A stretch of 64,000 nucleotides of DNA, taken from assembly GCA_945910005.1 (NCBI GenBank), contig OX246745.1:37412339-37476338 (forward strand), read 5' to 3'. Origin of the DNA: Isoperla grammatica (lineage: Eukaryota; Arthropoda; Insecta; Plecoptera; Perlodidae). The position numbers and the translations under genes were made by a program. Below, piece by piece: positions 1 through 9,037 of the stretch. How positions within the stretch are numbered: the first letter of the stretch is position 1; each line of letters begins with the position of its first letter. The notes under the pieces are model-generated. The model saw only the letters and a list, made by a program, of their open reading frames with translations, searched no databases and was not told the origin of the DNA.

Positions 1-253
1 TGATAATGAGGGAGCGAGGTCGATTGTTGCGCGAAAACTACGTAGACCAGTACACACATAGGGAAACTCCCCCTCCCCCCTGCGGAATATTGTAGACCTA
101 TATATTATGATAAAGTGATAAATTTGAAGTAGAACTTGACTTGTTCGTCACATGGCCAGTGGTGGGTGTGGCACCCAGGGGTGTCCAAAAGGTGAATTTT
201 GCTGATTTTGTGACCATAAATTATTTTTTTACAGCCAAACCAATAAACCGACT
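1..253 (+). other. Spacer 0, right part, lineage I
   Basis: Right-hand 253 bp of the conserved inter-array spacer. It contains a C-tract (69-80), a TATA-like word (98-107), a GC-richer stretch with GGTGGGTGTGGCACCC (about 161-176), a T-run and an AATAAA at about 242. The first A monomer follows. Lineage I markers are ACGTAGACC, TTGAAGTAG and TTGTTCGTC. No open reading frame of interest is visible. Confidence 0.9.
69..107 (+). promoter_or_regulatory. C-tract plus TATA-like word in spacer
   Basis: A 12-base C-tract interrupted by one T (69-80) lies 17 bp upstream of CTATATATTA (98-107). The arrangement could be a core promoter reading into the A and B arrays. The TATA-like word recurs at offset 97 of every unit (9270, 20026, 34261, 43343, 52092, 59403, 63924), altered to CTATATGTTA at 34261. 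Such words are common by chance, so this is a weak call. Confidence 0.2.
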
Positions 254-320
254 GATATATCTTTGTTGAAACTTCTTTCTCATTGATTGTTGTTTATTCT
301 TTGATTGTATGTTTTGAGGT

Positions 321-351
321 GTTTGATCAACAGACATATCTTTGTTGAAAC
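321..351 (+). other. Imperfect hairpin of the A monomer
   Basis: GTTT-gat-CAACA pairs with TGTTG-AAAC: nine pairs, a three-base bulge and a ten-base loop (GACATATCTT). It is repeated in nearly every A monomer. Whether it folds in vivo is unknown. Confidence 0.5.
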
Positions 352-400
352 TTCTTTGTCATTGATTGTTGTTTATTCTTTGATTGTATGTATTAAGGTG
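322..400 (+). repeat. Representative A monomer (79 bp)
   Basis: One period from TTTGATCAAC to the next. It holds TGATCA (a recurrent restriction-type palindrome), CTTTGTT and CTTTGAT words, ATTGTT, and TTTATT (AATAAA on the other strand). It lacks CpG, except in variants with CTTCG. Confidence 0.95.
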
Positions 401-1876
401 TTTGATCAACAAACATATCTTTGTTGAAACTTCTTTGTCATTGATTGTTGTTAATTCTTTGATTGTATGTATTGAGGTGTTTGATCAACAGACATATCTT
501 TGTTGAAACTTCTTTGTCATTGATTGTTGTTTATTCTTTGATTGTATGTATTGAGGTGTTTGATCAACAGACATATCTTCGTTGAAACTTCTTTGTCATT
601 GATTGTTGTTTATTCTTTGATTGTATGTATTGAGGTGTTTGATCAACAAACATATCTTTGTTTTAACTTCTTTGTCATTGATTGTTGTTTATTCTTTGAT
701 TGTTTGTATTGAGGTGTTTGATCAACAGACATATCTTTGTTGACACTTCTTTGTCATTGATTGTTGTTTACTCTTTGATTGTATGTATTGAGGTGTTTGA
801 TCAACAGACACATCTTTGTTGAAACTTCTTTGTTATTGATTGTTGTTAAGTCTTTGATGGTATGTATTGAGGTGTTTGATCAACAGACACATCTATGTTG
901 AAACTTCTTTGTCATTGATTGTTGTTTATTCTTTGATTGTTTGTATTGAGGTGTTTGATCAACAGACTTATCTTTGTTGAAACTACTTTGTCATTGATTG
1001 TTGTTTATTCTTTGATTGTATGAATTGAGGTGTTTGATCAACAGTCATATCTTCGTTGAAACTTCCTTGTCATTGATTGTTGTTTATTCTTTGATTGTAT
1101 GTATTGAGGTGTTTGATCAACAGACATATCTTTGTTGAACCTTCTTTGTCATTGATTGTTGTTTATTCTTTGGTTGTATGTATTGGGGTGTTTGATCAAC
1201 AGACATATCTTCGTTGAAACTTCTTTGTCATCGATTGTTGTTTATTCTTTGATTGTATGTATTAAGGTGTTTGATCAACAGACATATCTTTGTTGAAACT
1301 TCTTTGTCATTGATTGTTGTTTATTCTTTGATTGTATGTATTGAGGTGTTTGATCAACAAACATATCTTTGTTGAAACTTCCTTGTCATTGATTGTTGTT
1401 CATTCTTTGATTATATGTATTGAGGTGTTTGATCAACAGACATATCTTTGTTGAAACGTCTTTGTCATTGATTGTTGTTTATTCTTCGATTGTATGTATT
1501 GAGGTGTTTGTTCAACAGACATATCTTCGTTGAAACTTCTTTGTCATTGATTGTTGTTTATTCTTTGATTGTATGTATTGAGTTGTTTGATCAACAGACA
1601 TATCTTTGTTGAAACTTCTTTGTCATTGATTGTTGTTTATTCTTTGATTGTATGTATTGAGGTGTTTGATCAACAGACATATCTTTGTTGAAACTTCTTT
1701 GTCATTGATTGTTGTTTATTCTTTGATTGTATGTATTGAGGTGTTTGATCAACAGACATATCTTCGTTGAAACTTCCTTGTCATTGATTGTTTGTTTATT
1801 CTTTGATTGTATGTATTGAGGTGTTTGATCAACAGACATATCTTTGTTGAAGCTTCTTTGTCATTGATTGTTGCTT

Positions 1877-1895
1877 CTGTCAGCCAGGCTGTCAG
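1877..1895 (+). other. 19-bp imperfect dyad of the B monomer
   Basis: CTGTCAGCCAGGCTGTCAG is symmetric about the central A, with eight of nine arm positions pairing. The same word contains the direct repeat CTGTCAG twice. In GTGAGCC monomers one more pair is lost. It could be a protein-binding site or simply a slippage substrate. Confidence 0.5.
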
Positions 1896-1936
1896 TCTAG
1901 TAAGCCCGGACATGTGTTGTGAGTATAGTAGTGAGT

Positions 1937-2019
1937 GTGCAATGCTACGCTGCTTCTGTGAGCCACGCTGTCAGTCTAGTAAGCCCGGACATGTGAAGTG
2001 AGTATAGTAGTGAGTGAGT
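1937..2019 (+). repeat. Representative 83-bp B monomer
   Basis: GTGCAATGC at 1937 and the equivalent ATGCAATGC at 2020 are 83 bp apart. The next steps are 79 (to 2099) and 83 (to 2182). The four-base difference is one extra GAGT at the monomer end, consistent with slippage in GTGAGTGAGTG. Confidence 0.95.
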
Positions 2020-2040
2020 ATGCAATGCTACGCTGCTTCT

Positions 2041-3012
2041 GTGAACCAGGCTGTCAGTCTAGTAAGCCCGGACATGTGTAGTGAGTATAGTAGTGAGTGT
2101 GCAATGCTACGCTGCTTCTGTGAGCCAGGCTGTCAGTCTAGAAAGCCCGGACATGTGTAGTGAGTATAGAAGTGAGTGAGTGTGCAATGCTACGCTGCTT
2201 CTGTGAGCCAAGCTGTCAGTCTAGTAAGCCCGGACATGTGTAGTGAGTATAGTAGTGAGTGTGCAATGCTACGCTGCTTCTGTGAGCCAGGCTGTGAGAC
2301 AAATAAGCCCGGACATGTGTAGTGAGTAAAGTAGTGAGTGAGTGTGCAATGCTACGCTGCTTCTGTCAGCCAGGCTGTCAGTCTAGTAAGCCCGGACATG
2401 TGTAGTGAGTATAGTAGTGAGTGTGCAATGCTACGCTGCTTCTGTCAGCCAGGCTGTCAGTCTAGTAAGCCCGGACATGTGAAGTGAGTATAGTAGTGAG
2501 TGAGTGTGCAATGCTACGCTGCTTCTGTGAACCAGGCTTTCAGTCTAGTAAGCCCGGACATGTGTAGTGAGTATAGTAGTGAGTGTGCAATGCTACGCTG
2601 CTTCTGTGAGCCAGGCTGTCAGTCTAGTAAGCCCAGACATGTGTAGTGAGTATAGAATGGAGTAAGTGTGCAATGCTACGCTGCTTCTGTGAGCCAAGCT
2701 GTCAGTCTAGTAAGCCCGGACATGTGTAGTGAGTATAGTAGTGAGTGTGCAATGCTACGCTGCTTCTGTGAGGCAGGCTGTGAGACAAATAAGCCCGGAC
2801 ATGTGTAGTGAGTATAGTAGTGAGTGAGTGTGCAATGCTACGCTGCTTCTGTCAGCCAGGCTGTCAGTCTAGTAAGCCCGGACATGTGTAGTGAGTATAG
2901 TAGTGAGTGTGCAATGCTACGCTGCTTCTGTCAGCCAGGCTGTCAGTCTAGTAAGCCCGGACATGTGTAGTGAGTATAGTTATAAGTGTGCAATGCTACG
3001 CTGCTTCTGTCA
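2041..3012 (+). repeat. 486-bp higher-order block, two copies
   Basis: Six B monomers alternating 83 and 79 bp (3 x 83 + 3 x 79 = 486). Markers recur at this distance: GTGAACCAGG at 2041 and 2527, and GAGACAAATAAG at 2296 and 2782. The right limit is approximate. The GAGACAAATAAG pair recurs in unit 2 (11784, 12254; 470 bp), unit 3 (21591, 22077; 486 bp) and unit 4 (36222, 36708; 486 bp). Unit 5 has a single copy (45788). Confidence 0.85.
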
Positions 3013-3383
3013 GCCAGGCTGTCAGTCTAGTAAGCCCGGACATGAAGTAGTGAGTAAAGTAGTGAGTGTGCAATGCTACGCTGCTTCTGTGAGCCAGGCT
3101 GTCAGTCTAGTAAGCCCGGACATGTGTAGTAAGTATGGAAGTGAGATTGCAATGCTACGCTGCTTCTGTGAGCCAGGCTGTCAGTCTAGTAAGCCCGGAC
3201 ATGTGTAGTGAGTATAGTCGTGAGTGTGCAATGCAACGCTGCTTCTGTGAGCCAGGCTGGTAGTCTAGTAAGCCATGACATGTGTTGTGAGTACAGTCGT
3301 GAGTGTACAATGCTACGCTGCTTCTGTCAGCCAGGCTGTCAGTCTAGTAAGCCCGGACATGTGTAGTGAGTATAGTAGTGAGT

Positions 3384-3454
3384 GTGCAATGCTACGCTGC
3401 TTCTGTCAGTCTAGTAGGCCCGGACATGTGTAGTGAGTATAGTAGTGAGTGAGT
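3384..3454 (+). repeat. Short B monomer lacking 12 bp
   Basis: In this monomer CTGTCAG runs straight into TCTAG, so one CTGTCAG direct repeat and the five bases between the two are missing (71 bp here instead of 83). The short form is seen starting at CTGTCAG at 3403, 7585, 13028, 18499, 22852, 25098, 29676, 33207, 38445, 47122, 50880, 54433, 58191 and 62712. All fourteen are followed by TAGTAGGC instead of TAGTAAGC. Confidence 0.85.
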
Positions 3455-5699
3455 GTGCAATGCTACGTTGCTTCTGTCAGCCAGGCTGTCAGTCTTGTAA
3501 GCCCGGCCACGTGTAGTGAGTATAGCAGTGAGTGAGTGTGCAATGCTACGCTGCTTCTGTGAGCCAGGCTGTGAGTCTAGTAAGCCCGGACATGTGTATT
3601 GAGTATAGTAGTGAGTGTGCATTGCTACGCTGCTTCTGTCAGCCAGGCTGTCAGTCTAGTAAGCCCGGACATGTGAAGTGAGTATAGTAGTGAGTGTGCA
3701 ATGCTACGCTGCTTCTGTGAGCCAAGCTGGTAGTCTAGTAAGCCCGGACATGTGTAGTGAGTATAGTAGTGAGTGAGTGTGCAATGCTACGCTGCTTCTG
3801 TCAGCCAGGCAGTCAGTCTAGTAAGCCCGGACATGTGTAGTGATTACAGTAGTGAGTGTACAATGCTACGCTGCTTCTGTGAGCCAGGCTGTCAGTCTAA
3901 AAAGCCCGGACATGTGTAGTGAGTATAGTAGTGAGTGTGCAATGCTACGCTGCTTCTGTCAGCCAAGCTGTCAGTCTAGTTAGCCCGGACATGTGTTGTG
4001 AGTATAGTAGTGAGTGAGTGTGCAATGCTACGCTACTTCTGTGAGCCAGGCTGTCAGTCTAGTAAGCCCGGACATGTGTAGTGAGTATAGTTGTGAGTGA
4101 GTGTGCAATGCTACGTTGCTTCTGTGAGCCAGGCTGTCAGTCTAGTAAGCCCGGACATGTGAAGTGAGTATAGTTGTGAGTGTGCAATGCTACGCTGCTT
4201 CTGTGAGCCAGGCTGTCAGTCTAGTAAGCCCGGAAATGTGTAGTGAGTAAAGTAGTGAGTGTGCAATGCTACGCTGCTTCTGTGAGCCAGGCTGTCAGTC
4301 TAGTAAGCCCGGACATGTGTAGTGAGTATAGTAGTGATTGAGTGTTCAATGCTACGCTGCTTTTGTCAGCCAGGCTGTCAGTCTAGTAAGCCCGGACATG
4401 AGAAGTGAGTTTAGTAGTGAGTGTGCATGCTACGCTGCTTCTGTCAGCCAGGCTGTCAGTCTAGTAAGCCCGGACATGTGTAGTGAGTATAGTAGTGAGT
4501 GTGCAATGCTACGCTGCTTCTGTCAGTCAGGCTGTCGGTCTAGTAAGCCCGGACATGTGTAGTGAGTATAGTCGTTAGTGTGCAATGCTACGCTGCTTCT
4601 GTGAGCGGGCTGTCAGTCTAGTAAGCCCGGACATGTGTTGTGAGTATAGTAGTGAGAATGCAATGCTACGCTGCTTCTGTCAGCCAGGCTGTCAGTCTAG
4701 TAAGCCCGGACATGTGTAGTGAGTATAGTCGTTAGTGTGCAATGCTACGCTGCTTCTGTGAGCAGGCTGTCAGTCTAGTAAGCCTGGACATGTGAAGTGA
4801 GTATAGTCGTGAGTGTGCAATGCTACGCTGCTTCTGTCAGCCAGGCTGTCAGTATAGTAAGCCAAGACATGTGTAGTGAGTATAGTCGTTAGTGTGCAAT
4901 GCTAAGCTGCTTCTGTGAGCAGGCTGTCAGTCTAGTAAGCCCGGACATGTGTAGTGAGTATAGTAGTGAGTGTGCAATTCTACGCTGCTTCTGTCAGCAA
5001 GGCTGTCAGTCTAGTAAGCCCGGACATGTGTAGTGAGTATAGTAGTGAGTGTGCAATGCTACGCTGCTTCTGTGAGCCAGGCTGTCAGTCTAGTAAGCCC
5101 GGACATGTGTAGTGAGTATAGTAGTGAGTGTACAATGCAACGCTGCTTCTGTTAGCCAGGCTGTATGTCTAGTAAGCCCGGACATGTGTAGTGAGTATAG
5201 TAGTGAGTGTGCAATGCTACGCTGCTTCTGTGAGCCAGGCTGTCAGTCTAGTAAGCCCGGACATGTGTAGTGAGTATAGTAGTGAGTGTACAATGCAACG
5301 CTGCTTCTGTGAGCCAGGCTGTCAGCCTAGTAAGCCCGGACATGTGTAGTGAGTATAGTAGTGACTAAGTGTGCAATGCTACGCTGCTTCTGTCAGCCAG
5401 GCTGTCAGTCTAGTAAGCCCGGACATGAGAAGTGAGTATAGTAGTGAGTGAGTGTGCAATGCTTCGTTGCTTCTGTGAGCCAGGCTGTCAGTCTAGTAAG
5501 CCCGGACATGTGTAGTGAGTAAAGTAGTGAGTGTGCAATGCTACGCTGCTTCTGTGAGCCAGGCTGTCAGTCTAGTAAGCCCGGACATGTGTAGTGAGTA
5601 TAGTAGTGAGTGTGCAATGCTACGCTGCTTCTGTGAGCCAGGCTGTCAGTCTAGTAAGCCCGGACATGTGTAGTGAGTATAGTAGTGAGTGTGCAATGC

Positions 5700-6498
5700 T
5701 ACGCTGCTTCTTTGAGCCAGGCTGTCAGTCTAGTAAGCCCGGACATGTGTAGTGAGTATAGTAGTGAGTGTGCAATGCTATGCTGCTTCTGTCAGCCAGG
5801 CTGTCAGTCAAGTAAGCCCGGCCATGTGTAGTGAGTATAGAAGTGATTGAGTGTGCAATGCTACGCTGCTTCTGTGAGCCATGCTGTCAGTCTAGTAAGC
5901 CCGGCCATGTGACGTGAGTATAGTAGTGAGTGTGCAATGCTATGCTGCTTCTGTGAGCCAGGCTGTCAGTCTAGTAAGCCCGGACATGTGTAGTGAGTAT
6001 AGTAGTGAGTGTGCAATGCTACGCTGCTTCTGTGAGCCAGGCTGTCAGTCTAGTAAGCCCGGACATGTGTAGTGAGTATAGTAGTGAGTGTGCAATGCTA
6101 CGCTGCTTCTTTGAGCCAGGCTGTCAGTCTTGTAAGCCCGGACATGTGTAGTGAGTGTAGTAGTGAGTGTGCAATGCTATGCTGCTTCTGTCAGCCAGGC
6201 TGTCAGTCAAGTAAGCCCGGCCATGTGTAGTGAGTATAGAAGTGATTGAGTGTGCAATGCTACGCTGCTTCTGTGAGCCATGCTGTCAGTCTAGTAAGCC
6301 CGGACATGTGTAGTGAGTATAGTAGTGAGTGTGCAATGCTACGCTGCTTCTTTGAGCCAGGCTTTCAGTCTTGTAAGCCCGGACATGTGACGTGAGTATA
6401 GTAGTGAGTGTGCAATGCTACGCTGCTTCTGTGAGCCAGGCTGTCAGTCTAGCAAGCCCGGACATGTGTGGTGAGTATAGAAGTGAGTGAGTGTGCAA
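5700..6498 (+). repeat. 399-bp (five-monomer) tandem duplication private to unit 1
   Basis: CTTCTTTGAGCC (5704 region and 6103 region) and GCTATGCTGC (5777 and 6176) each recur at exactly 399 bp, equal to four 79-bp monomers plus one 83-bp monomer. Unit 2 has the corresponding monomers once near 17.1-17.3 kb. Outer limits are approximate. Confidence 0.75.
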
Positions 6499-7058
6499 TG
6501 CTACGCTGCTTCTGTGAGCCAGGCTGTCAGTCTAGTAAGCCCGGACATGTGTAGTGAGTATAGTAGTGAGTGTGTGTGCAATGCTTCGCTGCTTCTGTGA
6601 GCCAGGCTGTCAGTCTAGTCAGCCCGGACATGTGCAGTGAGTATAGTAGTGAGTGTGCAATGCTACGCTGCTTCTGTCAGCCAGGCTGTCAGTCTAGTAA
6701 CCCCGGACATGTGTAGTGAGTATAGTAGTGAGTGAGTGTGCAATGCTACGCTGCTTCTGTGAGCCAGGCTGTCAGTCTAGTAAGCCCGGCCATGTGTAGT
6801 GAGTATAGAAGTGAGTGAGTGTGCAATGCTACGCTGCTTCTGTCAGCCAGGCTGTCAGTCTAGTAAGCCCGGACATGTGTAGTGAGTATAGAAGTGAGTG
6901 AGTGTGCAATGCTACGCTGCTTCTGTCAGCCAGGCTGTCAGTCTAGCAAGCCCGGACATGTGTAGTGAGTATAGTAGTGAGTAAATGTGTGCAATGCTAC
7001 GCTGCTTCTGTGAGCCAGGCTGTCAGTCTAGTAAGCCCGGCCATGTGTAGTGAGTATA

Positions 7059-7390
7059 GAAGTGAGTGAGTGTGCAATGCTACGCTGCTTCTGTCAGCCA
7101 GGCTGTCAGTCTAGTAAGCCCGGACATGTGTAGTGAGTATAGAAGTGAGTGAGTGTGCAATGCTACGCTGCTTCTGTCAGCCAGGCTGTCAGTCTAGTAA
7201 GCCCGGACATGTGTAGTGAGTATAGAAGTGAGTGAGTGTGCAATGCTACGCTGCTTCTGTCAGCCAGGCTGTCAGTCTAGTAAGCCCGGACATGTGTAGT
7301 GAGTATAGAAGTGAGTGAGTGTGCAATGCTACGCTGCTTCTGTGAGCCAGGCTGTCAGTTAAGTAAGCCCGGACATGTGTTGTGAGTACA
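7059..7390 (+). repeat. Run of near-identical 83-bp monomers
   Basis: GAAGTGAGTGAGTG recurs at 7059, 7142, 7225 and 7308, each 83 bp apart with almost no difference between monomers. A matching run lies at about 17.98-18.24 kb in unit 2. Local homogenisation is recent. Confidence 0.85.
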
Positions 7391-8803
7391 GTAGTGAGTG
7401 AACAATGCTACGCTGCTTCTGTGAGCCAGGCTGTCAGTCTAGTAAGCCCGGACATGTGCAGTGAGTATAGAAGTGAGTGAGTGTGCAATGCTACGCTGCT
7501 TCTGTCAGCCAGGCTGTGAGTCTAGTAAGCCCGGACATGTGTAGTGATTATAGAAGTGAGTGAGTGTGCAATGCTACGCTGCTTCTGTCAGTCTAGTAGG
7601 CCCGGACATTTGTAGTGAGTATAGTAGTGAGTGAGTGTGCAATGCTACGCTGCTTCTGTCAGCCAGGCTGTCAGTCTAGTAAGCCCGGCCATGTGTAGTG
7701 AGTATAGTAGTGATTAAGTGTGCAATGCTACGCTGATTCTGTGAGCCAGGCTGTCAGTCTAGTAAGCCCGGACATGTGTAGTGAGTTAAGTAGTGAGTGT
7801 GCAATGCTACGCTGCTTCTGTGAGCCAGGCTGTCAGTCTAGTAAGCCCGGACATGTGTAGTGAGTTAAGTAGTGAGTGTGCAATGCTACGCTGCTTCTGT
7901 GAGCCAGGCTGTCAGTCAAGTAAGCCCGGACATGTGTAGTGAGTATAAAAGTGAGTGTGTGTGCAATGCTTCGCTGCTTCTGTGAGCCAGGCTGTCAGTC
8001 TAGTAAGCCCGGACATGTGTAGTGAGTATGGTAGTGAGTGTGCAATGCTACGCTGCTTCTGTCAGCCAGGCTGTCAGTCTAGTAACCCCGGACATGTATA
8101 GTGAGTATAGTAGTGAATGTGCAATGCTACGCTTCTTCTGTCAGCCAGGCTGTCAGTCTAGTAACCCCGGACATGTATAGTGAGTATAGTATTGAGTGTG
8201 CAATGCTACGCTGCTTCTTTGAGCCAGGCTGTCAGTCTAGTAACCCCGGACATGTGTAGTGAGTATAGAAGTGAGTGTGCAATGCTACGCTGCTTCTGTC
8301 AGCCAGGCTGTCAGTCTAGTAAGCCCGGACATGTGTAGTGAGTATAGTAGTGAGTGTGCAATGCTACGCTGCTTCTGTCAGGCAGGCTGTCAGTCTAGTA
8401 AGCCCGGAGATGTGAAGTGAGTATAGTATTGAGTGTGCAATGCTACGCTGCTTCTGTGAGCCAGGCTGTCAGTCTAGTAAGCCCGGACATGTGTAGTGAG
8501 TTAAGTAGTGAGTGTGCAATGCTACGCTGCTTCTGTCAGCCGGGCTGTCAGTCTAGTAAGCCCGGACATGTGTTGTGAGTATAGTATTGAGTGTGCAATG
8601 CTACGCTGCTTCTGTGAGCCAGGCTGTCAGTTAGTAGGCCCGTACATTGCCCTATCTGGCAATAGACTGCCGCGGGCTCATAACAGGACTCGAAAATCAT
8701 CTTCCCACATATACACATTCCAAGAGCGTAGTTCCCATGTCTGGACCATAGATTGCACCAATACGTCCGTAGACAGTATTGATGCACCTTGCCCAGTGTT
8801 TGG

Positions 8804-8860
8804 CCCCTTCCCCTAGTAGGCCCCTAGTAGGCTCCCATTTAGCCCCCAGTTAGCCCCCAG
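8804..8860 (-). other. G-run element in spacer (candidate quadruplex, CTCF-core-like words)
   Basis: The minus strand has six runs of three to five G within 57 bases, with loops of 6, 6, 9, 7 and 2. The plus strand shows CCCCTAGTAGG twice in tandem (8810-8831). On the minus strand CTACTAGGGGCC fits the CTCF core CCASYAGRKGGC at 10 of 12 positions. Other copies lie at 19560-19616 (one run broken), 33794-33850, 42876-42932, 51625-51681, 58936-58992 and 63457-63513. The G-runs are seen directly; folding and protein binding are inference. Confidence 0.4.
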
Positions 8861-9005
8861 TGGTAGGTCGATTAAGGCTGGTGTTACAACTTATGCCAGA
8901 AAGAGAATTATTAGGACCTCTTTTGAGTCATGGGTGCATATTTGAGAGCACTTTTTAATCATCTAGTTTTTCAAATCTTTATTCATCGCTTGTAGCCTTC
9001 ATCAA

Positions 9006-9037
9006 TTTTCCACTTTCTACTTTCTCTCTTCTTCCTA
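9006..9037 (+). other. Pyrimidine-rich tract in spacer
   Basis: A roughly 32-base stretch of T and C with few A, ending just before CTGGCC. It is present in every spacer. It could be a nucleosome-disfavouring tract or triplex-prone DNA; no function is shown. Confidence 0.4.

Larger units (their letters stand above)
254..1873 (+). repeat. A array 1: 79-bp AT-rich tandem repeat, about 20.5 copies
   Basis: Head-to-tail 79-bp monomers; TTTGATCAAC recurs at 322, 401 and 480. The consensus is about 29% GC and T-rich on the plus strand. Each monomer carries the palindrome TTGATCAA, an imperfect hairpin and, on the minus strand, an AATAAA word. The most common variants are CTTCG for CTTTG and AACAAAC for AACAGAC. 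The array starts mid-monomer at GATATATC and ends mid-monomer at GATTGTTG, where B starts with CTTCTGTCAG. The penultimate monomer has one extra T (ATTGTTTGTTT, about 1786). Confidence 0.97.
1874..8640 (+). repeat. B array 1: 79/83-bp tandem repeat, about 84 copies
   Basis: Monomer about 51% GC, running from GTGCAATGCTACGC through AGCCAGGCTGTCAG and AAGCCCGGACATGTG to GTAGTGAGT. The 83-bp form has one more GAGT. Most monomers are GTGAGCC or GTCAGCC in the centre, and two CpG sites recur per monomer. The left end carries the 486-bp higher-order block twice. The middle has a unique 399-bp duplication, and the right has a run of identical 83-bp monomers. The array ends at CTGTCAGTTAGTAGGCC. Short plus-strand frames cross it, but frame shifts at each monomer argue against coding. 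Confidence 0.97.

Noticed and set aside
2891..3208. Cysteine-containing plus-strand frames of 60-106 codons in the B arrays
   Set aside because: They are translations of the tandem monomer. Monomer lengths of 79 and 83 are not multiples of three, so the frame changes each monomer and closes at recurrent TAG, TGA or TAA. Different units open different stretches.
254..8640. CRISPR array
   Set aside because: Monomers abut directly with no unique spacers between them, the period is 79-83 bp, and no cas-like gene is present.
8548..8787. 79-codon minus-strand frame spanning spacer and B edge, repeated in all seven units (also 19304-19543, 33538-33777, 42620-42859, 51369-51608, 58680-58919, 63201-63440)
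   Set aside because: It persists because the spacer itself is conserved as DNA and the copies are recent. Substitutions between lineages change residues freely, the frame ends inside a satellite monomer, and an opposite-strand frame overlaps it. It has no recognisable domain.
8510..8816. tRNA or small RNA gene at the B/spacer boundary
   Set aside because: No A-box/B-box pair or cloverleaf-compatible set of arms was found by eye; the region is B remnant plus spacer.
8804..8860. Interstitial telomere repeat
   Set aside because: TTAGCCCCC words superficially recall telomere DNA, but no run of TTAGGG or a close relative is present.
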